Shown: positions 34,807 through 44,151 of the stretch, piece by piece
Numbering within the stretch: position 1 is the stretch's first letter
Layout of the letters: every line of letters begins with the position of its first letter
Assembly (NCBI GenBank): GCA_023415055.1
Contig: JAEZLZ010000097.1
Location: 1 to 64,000, forward strand
Direction: 5' to 3'
From: Bacillota bacterium
GTDB taxonomy: Bacteria; Bacillota; Clostridia; Lachnospirales; Lachnospiraceae
Length of the DNA: 64,000 nucleotides
Notes under the pieces: model-generated
Told to the model about the DNA's origin: nothing
Database searches by the model: none
What the model saw: the letters and a program-made list of their open reading frames with translations, nothing else
Program-made: the position numbers and the translations under genes

Positions 34807-35327
34807 TGAATTACGGTGCGATTAAGAAAACGGATATTTCTAATGGTCTCGGAGTCAGAGTTGCTTTGTTTGTCTCTGGCTGTACCCATCATTGCAAGGG
34901 CTGCTTCAATCCAGAAACCTGGAATTTCAATTATGGAAAACCATTTACGAAGGAGACCGAGGAGGAGCTGCTGCAAGCCCTGTCCTATACATATATTAAC
35001 GGTTTATCACTGCTTGGCGGTGAACCGATGGAACCCTCGAATCAACAAGTACTGCTGCCATTTATAAAGAAAGTGAAAGAGCTCTTTCCGGAGAAGGACA
35101 TCTGGTGTTATACCGGATATGATTTTGAACAGGAGCTCTTGAAGGAGAGCAGAGCTCGTTGTGAATGTACGGATGAGCTACTATCCAATATTGATGTACT
35201 GGTAGACGGTGAATTTGTTGAGGAACAAAAGGACATCAGTCTGAAGTTTCGAGGCTCGGCTAATCAACGAATTATTGATGTTAAGACCTCCCTTCATTCA
35301 GGCAAGCTTGAACTGTATCCCTTATAA
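34806..35327 (+). CDS. nrdG: NrdD-activating radical-SAM enzyme
   Basis: 173 residues. The radical-SAM cluster motif appears as SGCTHHCKGCFNP (CxxxCxxC, about residues 25-32), followed by the GGEP loop (LLGGEPM) and the usual NrdG length. It uses SAM and a 4Fe-4S cluster to install the glycyl radical on NrdD. Its ATG overlaps the nrdD stop (TAATG), so translation is coupled; the ribosome site AAAGGGTG lies inside nrdD. Confidence 0.95.
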   Translation: MNYGAIKKTDISNGLGVRVALFVSGCTHHCKGCFNPETWNFNYGKPFTKETEEELLQALSYTYINGLSLLGGEPMEPSNQQVLLPFIKKVKELFPEKDIWCYTGYDFEQELLKESRARCECTDELLSNIDVLVDGEFVEEQKDISLKFRGSANQRIIDVKTSLHSGKLELYPL

Positions 35328-35338
35328 CAGAAAATTAG

Positions 35339-35403
35339 AAACCTCCTTAATTTAATGCTTTCAGCAAAGTAATGTTGCAAGCATTAAATTAAGGAGGTTT
35401 TTT
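35339..35403 (+). terminator. 22-bp perfect hairpin with T tract; also buries a Shine-Dalgarno
   Basis: Bases 35339-35360 are exactly complementary to 35379-35400, with an 18-nt loop that can itself pair (GCAA/TTGC), followed by TTT. It terminates nrdDG. Its right arm contains AAGGAGG, followed 6 nt later by ATG (35404), opening a 10-codon reading frame ending at TAG. Confidence 0.8.
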
Positions 35404-35504
35404 ATGAGGTTATATTTGTCGATTATTGAAACTTAGAGAAATTTCTGATATGATAAAATTAGAAACAGGAAAGGGTATAATTTGCTAAATTATACAAGAG
35501 TAAG

Positions 35505-38249
35505 ATGATTCTAGGCTTGGCATATTTTATAAGCTTTATTGTGAGTGTAATACTGATTTTTATGTTGGTGAAGAGAAGCAGAATAGCAATATCAAAAAGG
35601 TTGTTTTTCATGACTCTACTGGTGTCTTTCTGGCTTCTCATGGAAACGTTAAGTTTTATTTTACCAATTCCCTGGATCCTATTATTTCAAAAATTGAAAT
35701 ACATAGGTGTAATTCTTGTACCTCCGATTCTACTGATTTCCTGTCTAGCCTTTACTCAAAAGAATAATAAGATGACAGTGCCGCAGCGGATATCAATTTA
35801 TTTCATACCACTACTTTCCCTGCTGGCAGTAGCTACCGGAAGGTTTCCCTATCCTTTTTTATCAAATCAGAAGGTGATCATTTCTCAAGGCGTTCCAATA
35901 TTTAACTATACAAAGGAAATCGGATTCTTTATCAGTATTGGTTACTCCTATGTACTGATTCTAATTTCCAGCTTTTTATTATTACTTCGATCTATCAAAT
36001 TTCCTACAATATATCGGAAACAAAGCTTTCTTGTCTTTCTGGGCTGTAGTATCGCTTTTCTTATGAATGTATTTTTCATTACACAAAAGGTAGCTATATT
36101 ACCGATTGATATAACGCCTATTTTTATCTTATTGACCTTAATCGTGTTTTACTGGGGGGTATATCATTTACCAAAAACAATGATTGTTCCCTATGCAAGA
36201 GATCTTGTAATCGAAAACTTCAGAGATCTTTTATTTGTCCTTGACAACGAGGACTGTATTATTGATGCGAATCCGAAGGCTTTGGAATTCCTGCATCAAT
36301 TTGGGGATGAGAAATTACGAAAGGAAGCTTTCTTATCTAAGCTGATTGGCAGAGAAATCTATGATATTGTTCAACATATCCCACAGGCAAAGGACATCAT
36401 CCTGCCAATTGATAAAACGAAGGAGAATACGATCGAATTACTGCAGGACGGCAACAGACTTTATTATAATATCTATGTTGAGGATATCTATGACGGTAAT
36501 CATTTAAAGATAGGTAAGCTCTACCTGCTGCAGGACTTGACTCTGCTCAAGGAGCAATTAAACAACCTGATCAGGCTGAATGAAGAACTGATAATTTCGG
36601 ATAAGATAATTGATGAAGCTATTGAAGGTATCGTTATTACAGATGCGTCAAATACAATTATCCGTGTCAATGAATCCTTAGCTAAGATGTCAGGATATTC
36701 GAGAGAAGAACTGATTGGACAGAATCCCAGACTGCTACGCTCCAATTATCATGATTCTATATTTTATCAAAAGATGTGGAAGCAGCTTTCCACAGAAGGT
36801 ATTTGGGAAGGGGAAATTTGGGATAGACGTAAATCCGGTGAGGTTTATCCTAAGTGGATGACAATTACTACTATCCGTCATATGGATGGTAAGGTTGCAA
36901 ATTATATCGGCATTTCCTCTGATATAACAAAAATGAAGAAAGCAGAGCAGGACATCCATCTGCTTGCTTATTATGATACCTTAACCGGAATTCCGAACCG
37001 AACCTTATTTTATGACCGACTCAGTATGGCATTAAGCCGTGTAAAGAGGAATAATACCTCGGTTGCTTTACTGTACATGGACCTTGATAATTTTAAGCTG
37101 ATTAATGATTCCCTTGGACATGATACAGGGGATCAGCTGCTCATCGAGGTTACGAAGAGAATACAATCCGTTATCCGAGAAGAGGATCTGCTATCAAGAT
37201 TGGGAGGAGATGAGTTTACCCTACTGATGGAAGGTAATAATTGTTCGGAAGAGGCGGCTGCATTGGCAAATAAGATTATATATACGGTAAGCGAGCCGAT
37301 TCTCTTAAAGGATTTGGAGGTGTCAGTGGGGATCAGCATCGGAATATCGATAGCACCCTATGATGACCTTACAATGGAGGGATTGATTCGAAAAGCAGAT
37401 AGTGCGATGTACCATAGCAAGGACAACGGCAGAGGAAAATATTCCTTCTCCTCCGAAGAAATAGAGCTAAGAAATCATGAAAAGCTTGAATTGCAGATTA
37501 AGCTAAAACAAGCGTTACAGAATGAGGAATTTGAACTCTATTTACAGCCTCAAATTTCAATGGTAAATAACAAGTATACGATTATCGGTGCAGAAGCCCT
37601 GATACGATGGAATAGTGATGGCTCAGTCATTCCTCCGGGAAAATTTATTCCTGCTGCAGAGGAGAATGGATTAATTCTACCTATCAGTAATTGGATCACG
37701 GCAGAGATATTCCGAATCGATCAGCTGCTCAAAAACCATGATATCGGTATTAATTTAGCAATTAATGTATCTGTAAAACAATTTGAAAATAAAGATTATA
37801 TTCAGCTACTTCGCAAGCTCATGGAGGAAAACTCCAAACAAAACATTCGATTGGTTCTGGAGATAACGGAAAGCATGTTTATCCATGATATTAACTGGGC
37901 GATTGAATATTTACTGGAAATGAAGGAATTGGGTGTCCGTATAGCGCTGGATGATTTCGGTACAGGCTTTTCATCCCTCAGCTATTTAACAAAGCTTCCG
38001 ATTGATTACATAAAGATAGACCAAGCCTTTGTAAGCCGATTGGACGAGGCTCAAAATGCAAAGCTGACCTATTCGATCCTATCCATGGCTAAAACGTTGA
38101 ATCTAGAGACGCTGGCCGAAGGAGTCGAGACACCGGAGCAGGCAAAGAAGTTATTGCAGGTTGGCTGTGATGAGTTACAAGGCTATTATTTCAGTAAACC
38201 GGTACCGATTAATGAATTTATTAAATTGTATCAGAAACAGCTACTTTAA
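35505..38249 (+). CDS. Membrane GGDEF-EAL protein with PAS sensor
   Basis: 914 residues. A seven-helix membrane sensor of the histidine-kinase-N-terminal type (about 1-215) is followed by a degenerate PAS-like region (about 225-350), a PAS/PAC domain (about 365-485: ITDASNTIIRVNESLAKMSG ... GYSREELIGQNPRLL), GGDEF (about 490-650) and EAL (about 660-914). Both catalytic signatures look intact: SRLGGDEF for c-di-GMP synthesis, and EALIRW, NVSVKQF and DDFGTGFSSLSYL for hydrolysis. It may be a switchable bifunctional enzyme, but no activity can be told from sequence. The ribosome site is weak; a short reading frame ending in ATGA overlaps the start and could couple translation. Confidence 0.9.
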   Translation: MILGLAYFISFIVSVILIFMLVKRSRIAISKRLFFMTLLVSFWLLMETLSFILPIPWILLFQKLKYIGVILVPPILLISCLAFTQKNNKMTVPQRISIYFIPLLSLLAVATGRFPYPFLSNQKVIISQGVPIFNYTKEIGFFISIGYSYVLILISSFLLLLRSIKFPTIYRKQSFLVFLGCSIAFLMNVFFITQKVAILPIDITPIFILLTLIVFYWGVYHLPKTMIVPYARDLVIENFRDLLFVLDNEDCIIDANPKALEFLHQFGDEKLRKEAFLSKLIGREIYDIVQHIPQAKDIILPIDKTKENTIELLQDGNRLYYNIYVEDIYDGNHLKIGKLYLLQDLTLLKEQLNNLIRLNEELIISDKIIDEAIEGIVITDASNTIIRVNESLAKMSGYSREELIGQNPRLLRSNYHDSIFYQKMWKQLSTEGIWEGEIWDRRKSGEVYPKWMTITTIRHMDGKVANYIGISSDITKMKKAEQDIHLLAYYDTLTGIPNRTLFYDRLSMALSRVKRNNTSVALLYMDLDNFKLINDSLGHDTGDQLLIEVTKRIQSVIREEDLLSRLGGDEFTLLMEGNNCSEEAAALANKIIYTVSEPILLKDLEVSVGISIGISIAPYDDLTMEGLIRKADSAMYHSKDNGRGKYSFSSEEIELRNHEKLELQIKLKQALQNEEFELYLQPQISMVNNKYTIIGAEALIRWNSDGSVIPPGKFIPAAEENGLILPISNWITAEIFRIDQLLKNHDIGINLAINVSVKQFENKDYIQLLRKLMEENSKQNIRLVLEITESMFIHDINWAIEYLLEMKELGVRIALDDFGTGFSSLSYLTKLPIDYIKIDQAFVSRLDEAQNAKLTYSILSMAKTLNLETLAEGVETPEQAKKLLQVGCDELQGYYFSKPVPINEFIKLYQKQLL

Positions 38250-38306
38250 CTTTACGAGATTTTCATGCTAGTCCTACTTATCATTGATAAACGAAGCCAA
38301 GTGTCT

Positions 38307-39251
38307 TTATCGGAAAAGATTACGATAAGCGCTTGGGCTGCATCCATATTCTTTTTTAAACAAGCTGTAAAAGCTACTTTTGTCCGTATAACCAATCAGC
38401 TCGACAATCTGTTCAATACTGTTATTCGTATAAGTCAGATAATTGGCGGCACTCTGCAGCTTTATTTTTACAAGCAGATCACGGAAGGACTGTCCGGTTT
38501 GCTTATGCAATACGGAGGACAGATACTTCGGATGATAATTAAAGTGAGCTGCCAGTGTCACAAGAGTGACCGATTTGTGGTTTAAATAGATATAATCCAG
38601 GATCTCCGCTGTAAGAGAGTTCCCGGGTTTTGAACTGCTTTTGTAGCTTCGAAGGAGGAAAGAGAAGAGCAAGGTCAATAAAGCTTCAATTATCACTTGA
38701 CTGTATTCCTTCTGATTCAGGTATTCCTTCACCAGAAGCTCCAGAAGCTGATCTATATTCACATCCAAATAAGGCAGATAAAGAAATGAGGGCTGTGTCT
38801 CATTTTCGATACGGTAACGGATAAAAAAAGCGTTCAGAATCGGATCATTGAACAGAATCCGAAAGATGGATTTCTGAAAGAGACTCTTCGGTAAAACTAT
38901 ATTCAGGACTAGATCCGTTGTTTCCGTGTAATTTTTAAAATAATGAACTGCATTGGGATTCATGATACAGAGGCTTCCTTCTTTTAGCGAAATCTCCTGA
39001 TTATCAATTACTCCAATCGGATTACCCTTGCAGACATAAATTATTTCAAAGAAGTCATGATAATGTTCCATACCGTTCGCAACTTCATGATGAAAACATA
39101 GATATAAGGAAGTAGAGGCATCCCGAAAAAAGTAAGAGGCAGTTAATAATCTTGGAGAACGGGTCGAATCATCATTCCTTTGTTCCTTGCCATGTTCCTG
39201 GTCAAACCAGTCTGTATGCTCCCATAATTTCTTAATCAAGTTCTGATCCAT
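38307..39251 (-). CDS. AraC-family transcriptional regulator
   Basis: 314 residues. An N-terminal cupin sensor (HEVANGMEHYHDFFEIIYVC, then SLCIMNPNAVHYF) is joined to a two-HTH AraC/XylS DNA-binding domain (about 205-310), ending SIEQIVELIGYTDKSSFYSL, then FKKEYGCSPSAYR. The family usually activates carbohydrate genes on binding a sugar. It is divergent from the GH78 alpha-L-rhamnosidase gene across about 190 bp and so is the likely regulator of it, with rhamnose or a rhamnoside as candidate effector (inference). Confidence 0.9.
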   Translation of the reverse strand: MDQNLIKKLWEHTDWFDQEHGKEQRNDDSTRSPRLLTASYFFRDASTSLYLCFHHEVANGMEHYHDFFEIIYVCKGNPIGVIDNQEISLKEGSLCIMNPNAVHYFKNYTETTDLVLNIVLPKSLFQKSIFRILFNDPILNAFFIRYRIENETQPSFLYLPYLDVNIDQLLELLVKEYLNQKEYSQVIIEALLTLLFSFLLRSYKSSSKPGNSLTAEILDYIYLNHKSVTLVTLAAHFNYHPKYLSSVLHKQTGQSFRDLLVKIKLQSAANYLTYTNNSIEQIVELIGYTDKSSFYSLFKKEYGCSPSAYRNLFR

Positions 39252-39304
39252 TCCATCTTACCTCACAACACCATAATAATTACCTTTCAGTACTTTATAA
39301 GCTA

Positions 39305-39330
39305 CTGCTTTATTATATAATAAACAGCAG
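39305..39330. promoter_or_regulatory. Palindrome between araC-type gene and rhamnosidase gene
   Basis: TTTATTATATAATAAA (39309-39324) is perfectly symmetric and extended by CTGC (39305-39308) and GCAG (39327-39330). It contains a TATAAT on each strand, so it may overlap both -10 elements of the divergent genes. A regulatory role is likely. Confidence 0.5.
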
Positions 39331-39445
39331 AAATTTGCCATGGCTTAATCAATTGGCTTCGTTATCGATTTTATTTTGATGATAGGCTTTGGTAAGATTA
39401 TTGGTTTTATTAATAGGAAGATTACAATGGAAAGGGAGAAAAAAT

Positions 39446-42367
39446 ATGAAGATAAGTGTATGTAAGACAAACCATCTCGTAAATCCTCTGGGGTTTGGTA
39501 TGGACTATGCTACCGTATCGTGGATAGTGGAGGAGACAACATCAAAGAAGCAGCTGGCAGCGCAGGTGATCGTAGCGAAGAATGTGGGGATGAGTGAAGT
39601 GATCTATGACAGCGGCAGGAAACCGGAGCTGTCTAATCTGGCAGTAAGGCTGCCAATTGCACTGTCCCCTTATACCAGATATTATTGGACGGTTAAGGTA
39701 TGGGGCGACGGTGGAGATGAGGCTGTTTCAGAAGTAAATTGGTTTGAGACCGGAAAACAGAACGAGAATTGGAGTGCGAAATGGATTACACCCGTATGGG
39801 AAGATACGAGTATTCATCCCTATTTAAGAAGATCCTTCGCCCTTCCCGGTGCGATCAGATCTGCCAGAGCCTATGTGACCGGACTAGGTCTGTACGAACT
39901 GGAGTTGAACGGGGTTAAGGTAGGAAATGAATATTTAACACCTTACTGTAATGCTTACGATGCCTGGATTCAAAGCCAGACCTATGATATCACGGAGCTT
40001 TTGCAGGAGGGAGAGAATACGGTTGGTGCTATATTAGCAAATGGCTGGGCGAAGGGTAGGTTTGGAACCTTTGGAGATTTAAATACACCATATTGCCAAT
40101 CCTTTGCTCTATTGTGTGAGCTTCGTATTACAATGGAGGATGGCTCCGTTACGGTCCTCGGGACGGATACGGATTGGCGCTGCAAGCCCTCTCCTGTGCT
40201 TGCAGACGGAATCTATGACGGAGAAGTCTATGATGCAAACAGGGAACTAATCGGCTGGTCTAATGTTGATTTTGATGATTCTGATTGGGATATGGTGAAG
40301 GAATACAACCCAGAGGGTTTGGGTAAGGTTGAAGATAGGCTGTCCTTACCTGTCCTCGTGAAAGAGACGATGAAACCGATTGCATTACTTCATACTCCGG
40401 CCGGTGAATGGGTTCTTGATATGGGCCAAAATATGGTTGGCTGGATAAGAATCAATATCCGCGAACCAAAAGACACCATCATAACTCTAAGGCACGGAGA
40501 AGTACTGCAAGAGGATAATTTTTACCGCGATAACCTGCGTTCGGCTAAAGCGGAATATTGTTATATCTGCGATGGTACGGAGAGGATAATTGAACCGCAT
40601 TATACTTTTTATGGTTTCCGGTATGTGAAGCTGGAGGGATTTACGGAACCAATCCGGTTGGAGGACTTTACTGGTTGCGTCGTTTATTCGGATCTGGAGC
40701 AGACAGGTAGTATCGAGACCTCAGATCCTTACGTGAACCGATTGTTTCTGAATGCTCTGTGGGGACAAAAGGGAAATTTCTTGGATGTACCGACAGATTG
40801 CCCGCAGCGGGATGAGCGGATGGGTTGGACCGGGGATACCGAGGTATTTAGCGGAACGGCATCCTTCAATATGGATACTTATGCTTTCTATACAAAGTTT
40901 ATGCGAGATCTGTACGAAGAACAAAAATTCTGTAACGGCATGGTGACCAGTGTAGTTCCGACCTTCACTAAGGATAAAAGTATCGAAGCAAGCTTTATGG
41001 GCGGCGGTGCCTGTGCTTGGGGAGATGCGGCAACTGTTGTTCCTTGGGAGGTTTATCTTCATTATGGTGATAAAGCAATCTTAGAAAAGCAATATCCGAG
41101 TATGAAAGCTTGGGTTGACTGGATACGTTTACAGGATCAGAAATCCGGTGACCGAAGGCTGTGGACAGTGGGCTTTCATTACGGAGATTGGCTCGCACTG
41201 GATGGCCCGGTAGAAGGTGGTGTCTTTGGAGGAACCGATAATGGACTGTTGGCCTCTGCATATTATCGATTGTCCTCCAATATTGTTGCAAAGGCTGCCT
41301 CTGTACTTGGATATTTGGAGGATGCCTCCTTCTATGGAGGTTTAACAGAGGAGATCAAACAGGCAATTCAGAATGAATATTTTACAAAGAACGGTCGCTC
41401 TGCCATCCATACGCAGACGGCTCATGTAGTGGCACTGCATTTTGATCTGGTTCCGGCTGAGGTTAAGAATAGAGTTCTGAAGGATCTGAAGGCTCTGCTC
41501 AAGAAGAGTAACATGCATCTTAAGACCGGATTTATCGGAACCCCTTACCTATGCAGGACTCTTTCCGACCATGGCGATCCGGAGAGCGCTTACCGAATCT
41601 TCTTCCAGGAGGATTACCCAAGCTGGCTCTATGAAGTATTGATGGGAGCGACTACAATATGGGAACGCTGGAACTCCATCCTACCAGACGGTAAAATGGA
41701 GGGGATCGGTATGAATTCTCTGAATCATTATGCATATGGTTCCATCATAGAATGGATGTACCGTAATATGTGCGGAATCAATCCAGTCGAAGAGGCTCCG
41801 GGCTTCCGCAAATTCATTCTCAAGCCTGAGGTCTACGGTAAATTATATTTTGCAAAGGCTACCTTACGGTCCGCCATGGGTCTTATTGAGTGCGGCTGGT
41901 CGAGGGAAGAGGGCGGCAAGCACAAAACACTAACAATTCAGATCACGATACCATTTAATGCAGAAGCAATACTCTATCTTCCGGATGCCAGATTAACTGA
42001 AGTGGAGGGTATCATAGGGTTATCTGCGGAGCAAGTGGGAGAGAAGGTGAAGGTAAGCCTAGAGGCAGGCATCTATACCTTCCGTTATATCCCCACTAAG
42101 AATTATGAACTTGTATACTCTATCGAATCACCTCTTCGAGAATTGCTGGAAAACACTGAGACAAAGGCTATACTGTCCGATCTGGTACCAAAGCTAATCT
42201 CGATGGTAAACGACCAGAATGAGACAGATCTGCCCTATAGTATCGCGGATATCTTAGACGATGAGGATACCTCTTTAGCGGAACGGTTGTTTAGTAATAA
42301 GATAGACGTTATTAAATTAAATGAATGCTTAGGTATGATACCGGTCAAGACAAGAACCGTTAAGTAA
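39446..42367 (+). CDS. GH78 alpha-L-rhamnosidase
   Basis: 973 residues of the family GH78 type: N-terminal beta-sandwich domains (about 1-330), including RRSFALPGAIRSARAYVTGL and YELELNGVKVG, then an (alpha/alpha)6 barrel (about 400-780) with DVPTDCPQRDERMGWTGDTEVF carrying the general-acid glutamate region, and a C-terminal beta domain. There is no signal peptide, so imported rhamnosides are the likely substrates. After the usual C-terminus there is an extra, acidic helical tail of about 85 residues (IESPLRELLENTETKAILSD onward) that I do not recognise. The start at 39446 follows AAAGGGAG. Divergent from its presumed AraC regulator. Confidence 0.9.
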   Translation: MKISVCKTNHLVNPLGFGMDYATVSWIVEETTSKKQLAAQVIVAKNVGMSEVIYDSGRKPELSNLAVRLPIALSPYTRYYWTVKVWGDGGDEAVSEVNWFETGKQNENWSAKWITPVWEDTSIHPYLRRSFALPGAIRSARAYVTGLGLYELELNGVKVGNEYLTPYCNAYDAWIQSQTYDITELLQEGENTVGAILANGWAKGRFGTFGDLNTPYCQSFALLCELRITMEDGSVTVLGTDTDWRCKPSPVLADGIYDGEVYDANRELIGWSNVDFDDSDWDMVKEYNPEGLGKVEDRLSLPVLVKETMKPIALLHTPAGEWVLDMGQNMVGWIRINIREPKDTIITLRHGEVLQEDNFYRDNLRSAKAEYCYICDGTERIIEPHYTFYGFRYVKLEGFTEPIRLEDFTGCVVYSDLEQTGSIETSDPYVNRLFLNALWGQKGNFLDVPTDCPQRDERMGWTGDTEVFSGTASFNMDTYAFYTKFMRDLYEEQKFCNGMVTSVVPTFTKDKSIEASFMGGGACAWGDAATVVPWEVYLHYGDKAILEKQYPSMKAWVDWIRLQDQKSGDRRLWTVGFHYGDWLALDGPVEGGVFGGTDNGLLASAYYRLSSNIVAKAASVLGYLEDASFYGGLTEEIKQAIQNEYFTKNGRSAIHTQTAHVVALHFDLVPAEVKNRVLKDLKALLKKSNMHLKTGFIGTPYLCRTLSDHGDPESAYRIFFQEDYPSWLYEVLMGATTIWERWNSILPDGKMEGIGMNSLNHYAYGSIIEWMYRNMCGINPVEEAPGFRKFILKPEVYGKLYFAKATLRSAMGLIECGWSREEGGKHKTLTIQITIPFNAEAILYLPDARLTEVEGIIGLSAEQVGEKVKVSLEAGIYTFRYIPTKNYELVYSIESPLRELLENTETKAILSDLVPKLISMVNDQNETDLPYSIADILDDEDTSLAERLFSNKIDVIKLNECLGMIPVKTRTVK

Positions 42368-42440
42368 GTAACTTCAAAGCGAAGAATTGAAGATATAACT
42401 TATTAGAAAGAATAGAAAGACTATCGTTTAAAATGATATG

Positions 42441-42490
42441 ATACCTCCAAAGGAGACAAGGGGAAATAACCAAATCTACTTTGGAGGTAT
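42441..42490 (+). promoter_or_regulatory. Hairpin burying the ribosome site of the HTH gene
   Basis: ATACCTCCAAAG (42441-42452) is the exact complement of CTTTGGAGGTAT (42479-42490). The right arm contains GGAGGT, and ATTTTT then ATG (42495) follows. When folded, the ribosome site is hidden; alternatively it acts as a weak terminator. Confidence 0.6.
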
Positions 42491-42494
42491 TTTT

Positions 42495-42800
42495 ATGGGT
42501 AGAAAATTTAAATATTCCATTGAGGATAAAATATATGCAGTAAATGCATATCGATCTGGTTCAATGAGTATTCAGGAAATTTGTGAAGATATAGGAATGC
42601 ATTATTGCAACGGAGGTGGTAGTTGTATCCGGCAATGGACCCAAAGGTATTCTGAATTTGGGGAAGTTATACCAAGCATTGAAATTACTTGGGAGGAAGA
42701 TTATAATTATAGGATATATGCAGAGTCGATTACTGATAATGTAATAATCGAAGATCTGTCGGCTGTGTCGTTGGTAACGACCTATAAAGAACTGATATAG
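42495..42800 (+). CDS. Helix-turn-helix protein, IS3 OrfA-like N-terminus
   Basis: 101 residues. The first 55 (MGRKFKYSIEDKIYAVNAY, SMSIQEICEDIGM, IRQWTQRYSEFG) form a transposase-type HTH like the OrfA part of IS3-family elements. The rest (IEITWEEDYNYRIYAESITD onward) is not transposase-like, and there is no OrfB or terminal repeat around it. It could be a domesticated HTH or the remnant of an insertion fused to other sequence. GGAGGT, within a hairpin, precedes the ATG. It opens the accessory zone that fills the rest of the window. Confidence 0.6.
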   Translation: MGRKFKYSIEDKIYAVNAYRSGSMSIQEICEDIGMHYCNGGGSCIRQWTQRYSEFGEVIPSIEITWEEDYNYRIYAESITDNVIIEDLSAVSLVTTYKELI

Positions 42801-42838
42801 AAAGCTATGGAATAATACTTAGGAGGAGTATTGATCGT

Positions 42839-43099
42839 ATGGGTAACTTAGTACATTTACCGAATATTGGCATAGACACAGAAAAGCAGTTGCAATTAAT
42901 CGGTGTCAATTCTTATGATGAACTTAAGGCACTCGGTGCGGAGCAGGCATGGCTGAAATTACAGAAGATAGATGAATCCGCATGCCTTCATAGATTATTG
43001 GGTTTAGAAGGTGCCATACAAGGAATGAGAAAGAATTTGCTTTCGGAAGAGAGAAAAGCTGAATTGAAAGAATTCTATAACATTCATAAAATTATTTAA
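42839..43099 (+). CDS. TfoX C-terminal domain protein
   Basis: 86 residues matching the TfoX/Sxy C-terminal domain: LPNIGIDTEKQLQLIGVNSYDEL, a helix-hairpin-helix-like opening, then CLHRLLGLEGAIQGMRKNLL and a final helix. TfoX is known for competence regulation in gamma-proteobacteria, but free C-terminal-domain proteins in Firmicutes are of unknown role. AGGAGG sits in the loop of a small hairpin (AATACT/AGTATT) before the ATG. Confidence 0.8.
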   Translation: MGNLVHLPNIGIDTEKQLQLIGVNSYDELKALGAEQAWLKLQKIDESACLHRLLGLEGAIQGMRKNLLSEERKAELKEFYNIHKII

Positions 43100-43116
43100 A
43101 GCAGGAGATCAATAAA

Positions 43117-43514
43117 ATGAGTAAAAGCCCATTTGATCAGTTCCCCAAAATTACGACAAGTGAGATTATCTTTCGAAAAATTATTCCCGATGATGTGGAC
43201 AGCCTCTTTGAGATATACAACGGGATGTGAATATGATTACGACTGGATACCGCTTGAATGATCGCTTTTGGGGTAGAGGAATTGCTACAAAAACAGTAAA
43301 AGCAATGACAGATTACCTTTTCAAGGAAATTGGTATTAATCGAGTCCAGACTTTTGTCATGCCGGAGAATATCAAGTCATTGAATGTCTTGAAAAGAAAT
43401 AATTATAAAGAAGAAGGTACTTTTCGACAGGGATATCGATGGAAGGGCTTAGGCGTAGTTGATCTGACGCTATTTTCTATGTTAAGGTCTGATTGGAATC
43501 AGCTATGGTTATAG
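43117..43514 (+). pseudogene. GNAT acetyltransferase with internal deletion
   Basis: The frame from ATG 43117 (CAGGAG upstream) encodes a GNAT N-terminus, MSKSPFDQFPKITTSEIIFR then DDVDSLFEIYN, and stops at 43227-43229. The second frame resumes at 43227 with the acetyl-CoA-binding half (YRLNDRFWGRGIATKTVKAM, then NVLKRNNYKEEGTFR). About 60 residues of the central fold are missing at the junction, so this is a deletion plus a frameshift, not a simple sequencing error. The original was of the RimJ/RimL type. Confidence 0.8.
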
Positions 43515-43544
43515 AAAAAGTCATAACGGAATGGGGGAATTAGA

Positions 43545-44063
43545 GTGGAACTATGGGATGTATACGATATGAATCGCGATAAAACTGGGAAAACGATGCT
43601 TCGAGGCGAGCCATTTGAAGATAATGCTTATCATTTGGTTGTTCACGTATGTGTTTTCAATGCTAAAGGTGAGATGTTAATACAGCAAAGGCAATCGTTT
43701 AAGGAGGGGTGGCCGAATAAATGGGATATCACTGCAGGCGGAAGTGCAACGAAGGGAGATACCAGTCAGACTGCTGCAGAAAGAGAACTATTTGAGGAAA
43801 TAGGACTGAAAATCGATTTACACAATATCAGACCTCATATGGCAATCAATTTTAATCATGGTTTTCATGATATTTATTTGATCGAAAAAGAGGTTGATCT
43901 TAAGAAGCTGGTTCTGCAACCGGAAGAAGTTCAGAAGGTGAAATGGGCTTCCAAGGAGGAGATCCTTTTCATGATAGAAAATAGAGAATTTGTACCATAT
44001 TACCCTAGTGCGATACTGCTATTATTTGATCTGCGAAAAAAATATGGATGGATTCGGGAATAA
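43545..44063 (+). CDS. Nudix hydrolase, IPP-isomerase-like subgroup
   Basis: 172 residues. The Nudix box lies at GGSATKGDTSQTAAERELFEEIG (about 63-85), with an opening typical of the IDI-like Nudix proteins (ELWDVYDMNRDKTGKTMLRG). These small enzymes hydrolyse nucleoside diphosphate derivatives; the substrate is not known. The start is GTG with GGGGGAAT upstream. It stands in the plus-strand cassette array. Confidence 0.88.
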   Translation: MELWDVYDMNRDKTGKTMLRGEPFEDNAYHLVVHVCVFNAKGEMLIQQRQSFKEGWPNKWDITAGGSATKGDTSQTAAERELFEEIGLKIDLHNIRPHMAINFNHGFHDIYLIEKEVDLKKLVLQPEEVQKVKWASKEEILFMIENREFVPYYPSAILLLFDLRKKYGWIRE

Positions 44064-44151
44064 GGAATAAATAAAATTTTTGCGAAAAGTTTAGAACAAT
44101 AGATTGAGTTAGTTTATCATAAAAAAAATAGGAGGAAGGAGGTATTTTGCT

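Noticed and set aside
42441..42800. Complete IS3-family insertion sequence
   Set aside because: Only an OrfA-like HTH is present; no OrfB, DDE motif, terminal inverted repeats or target duplication.
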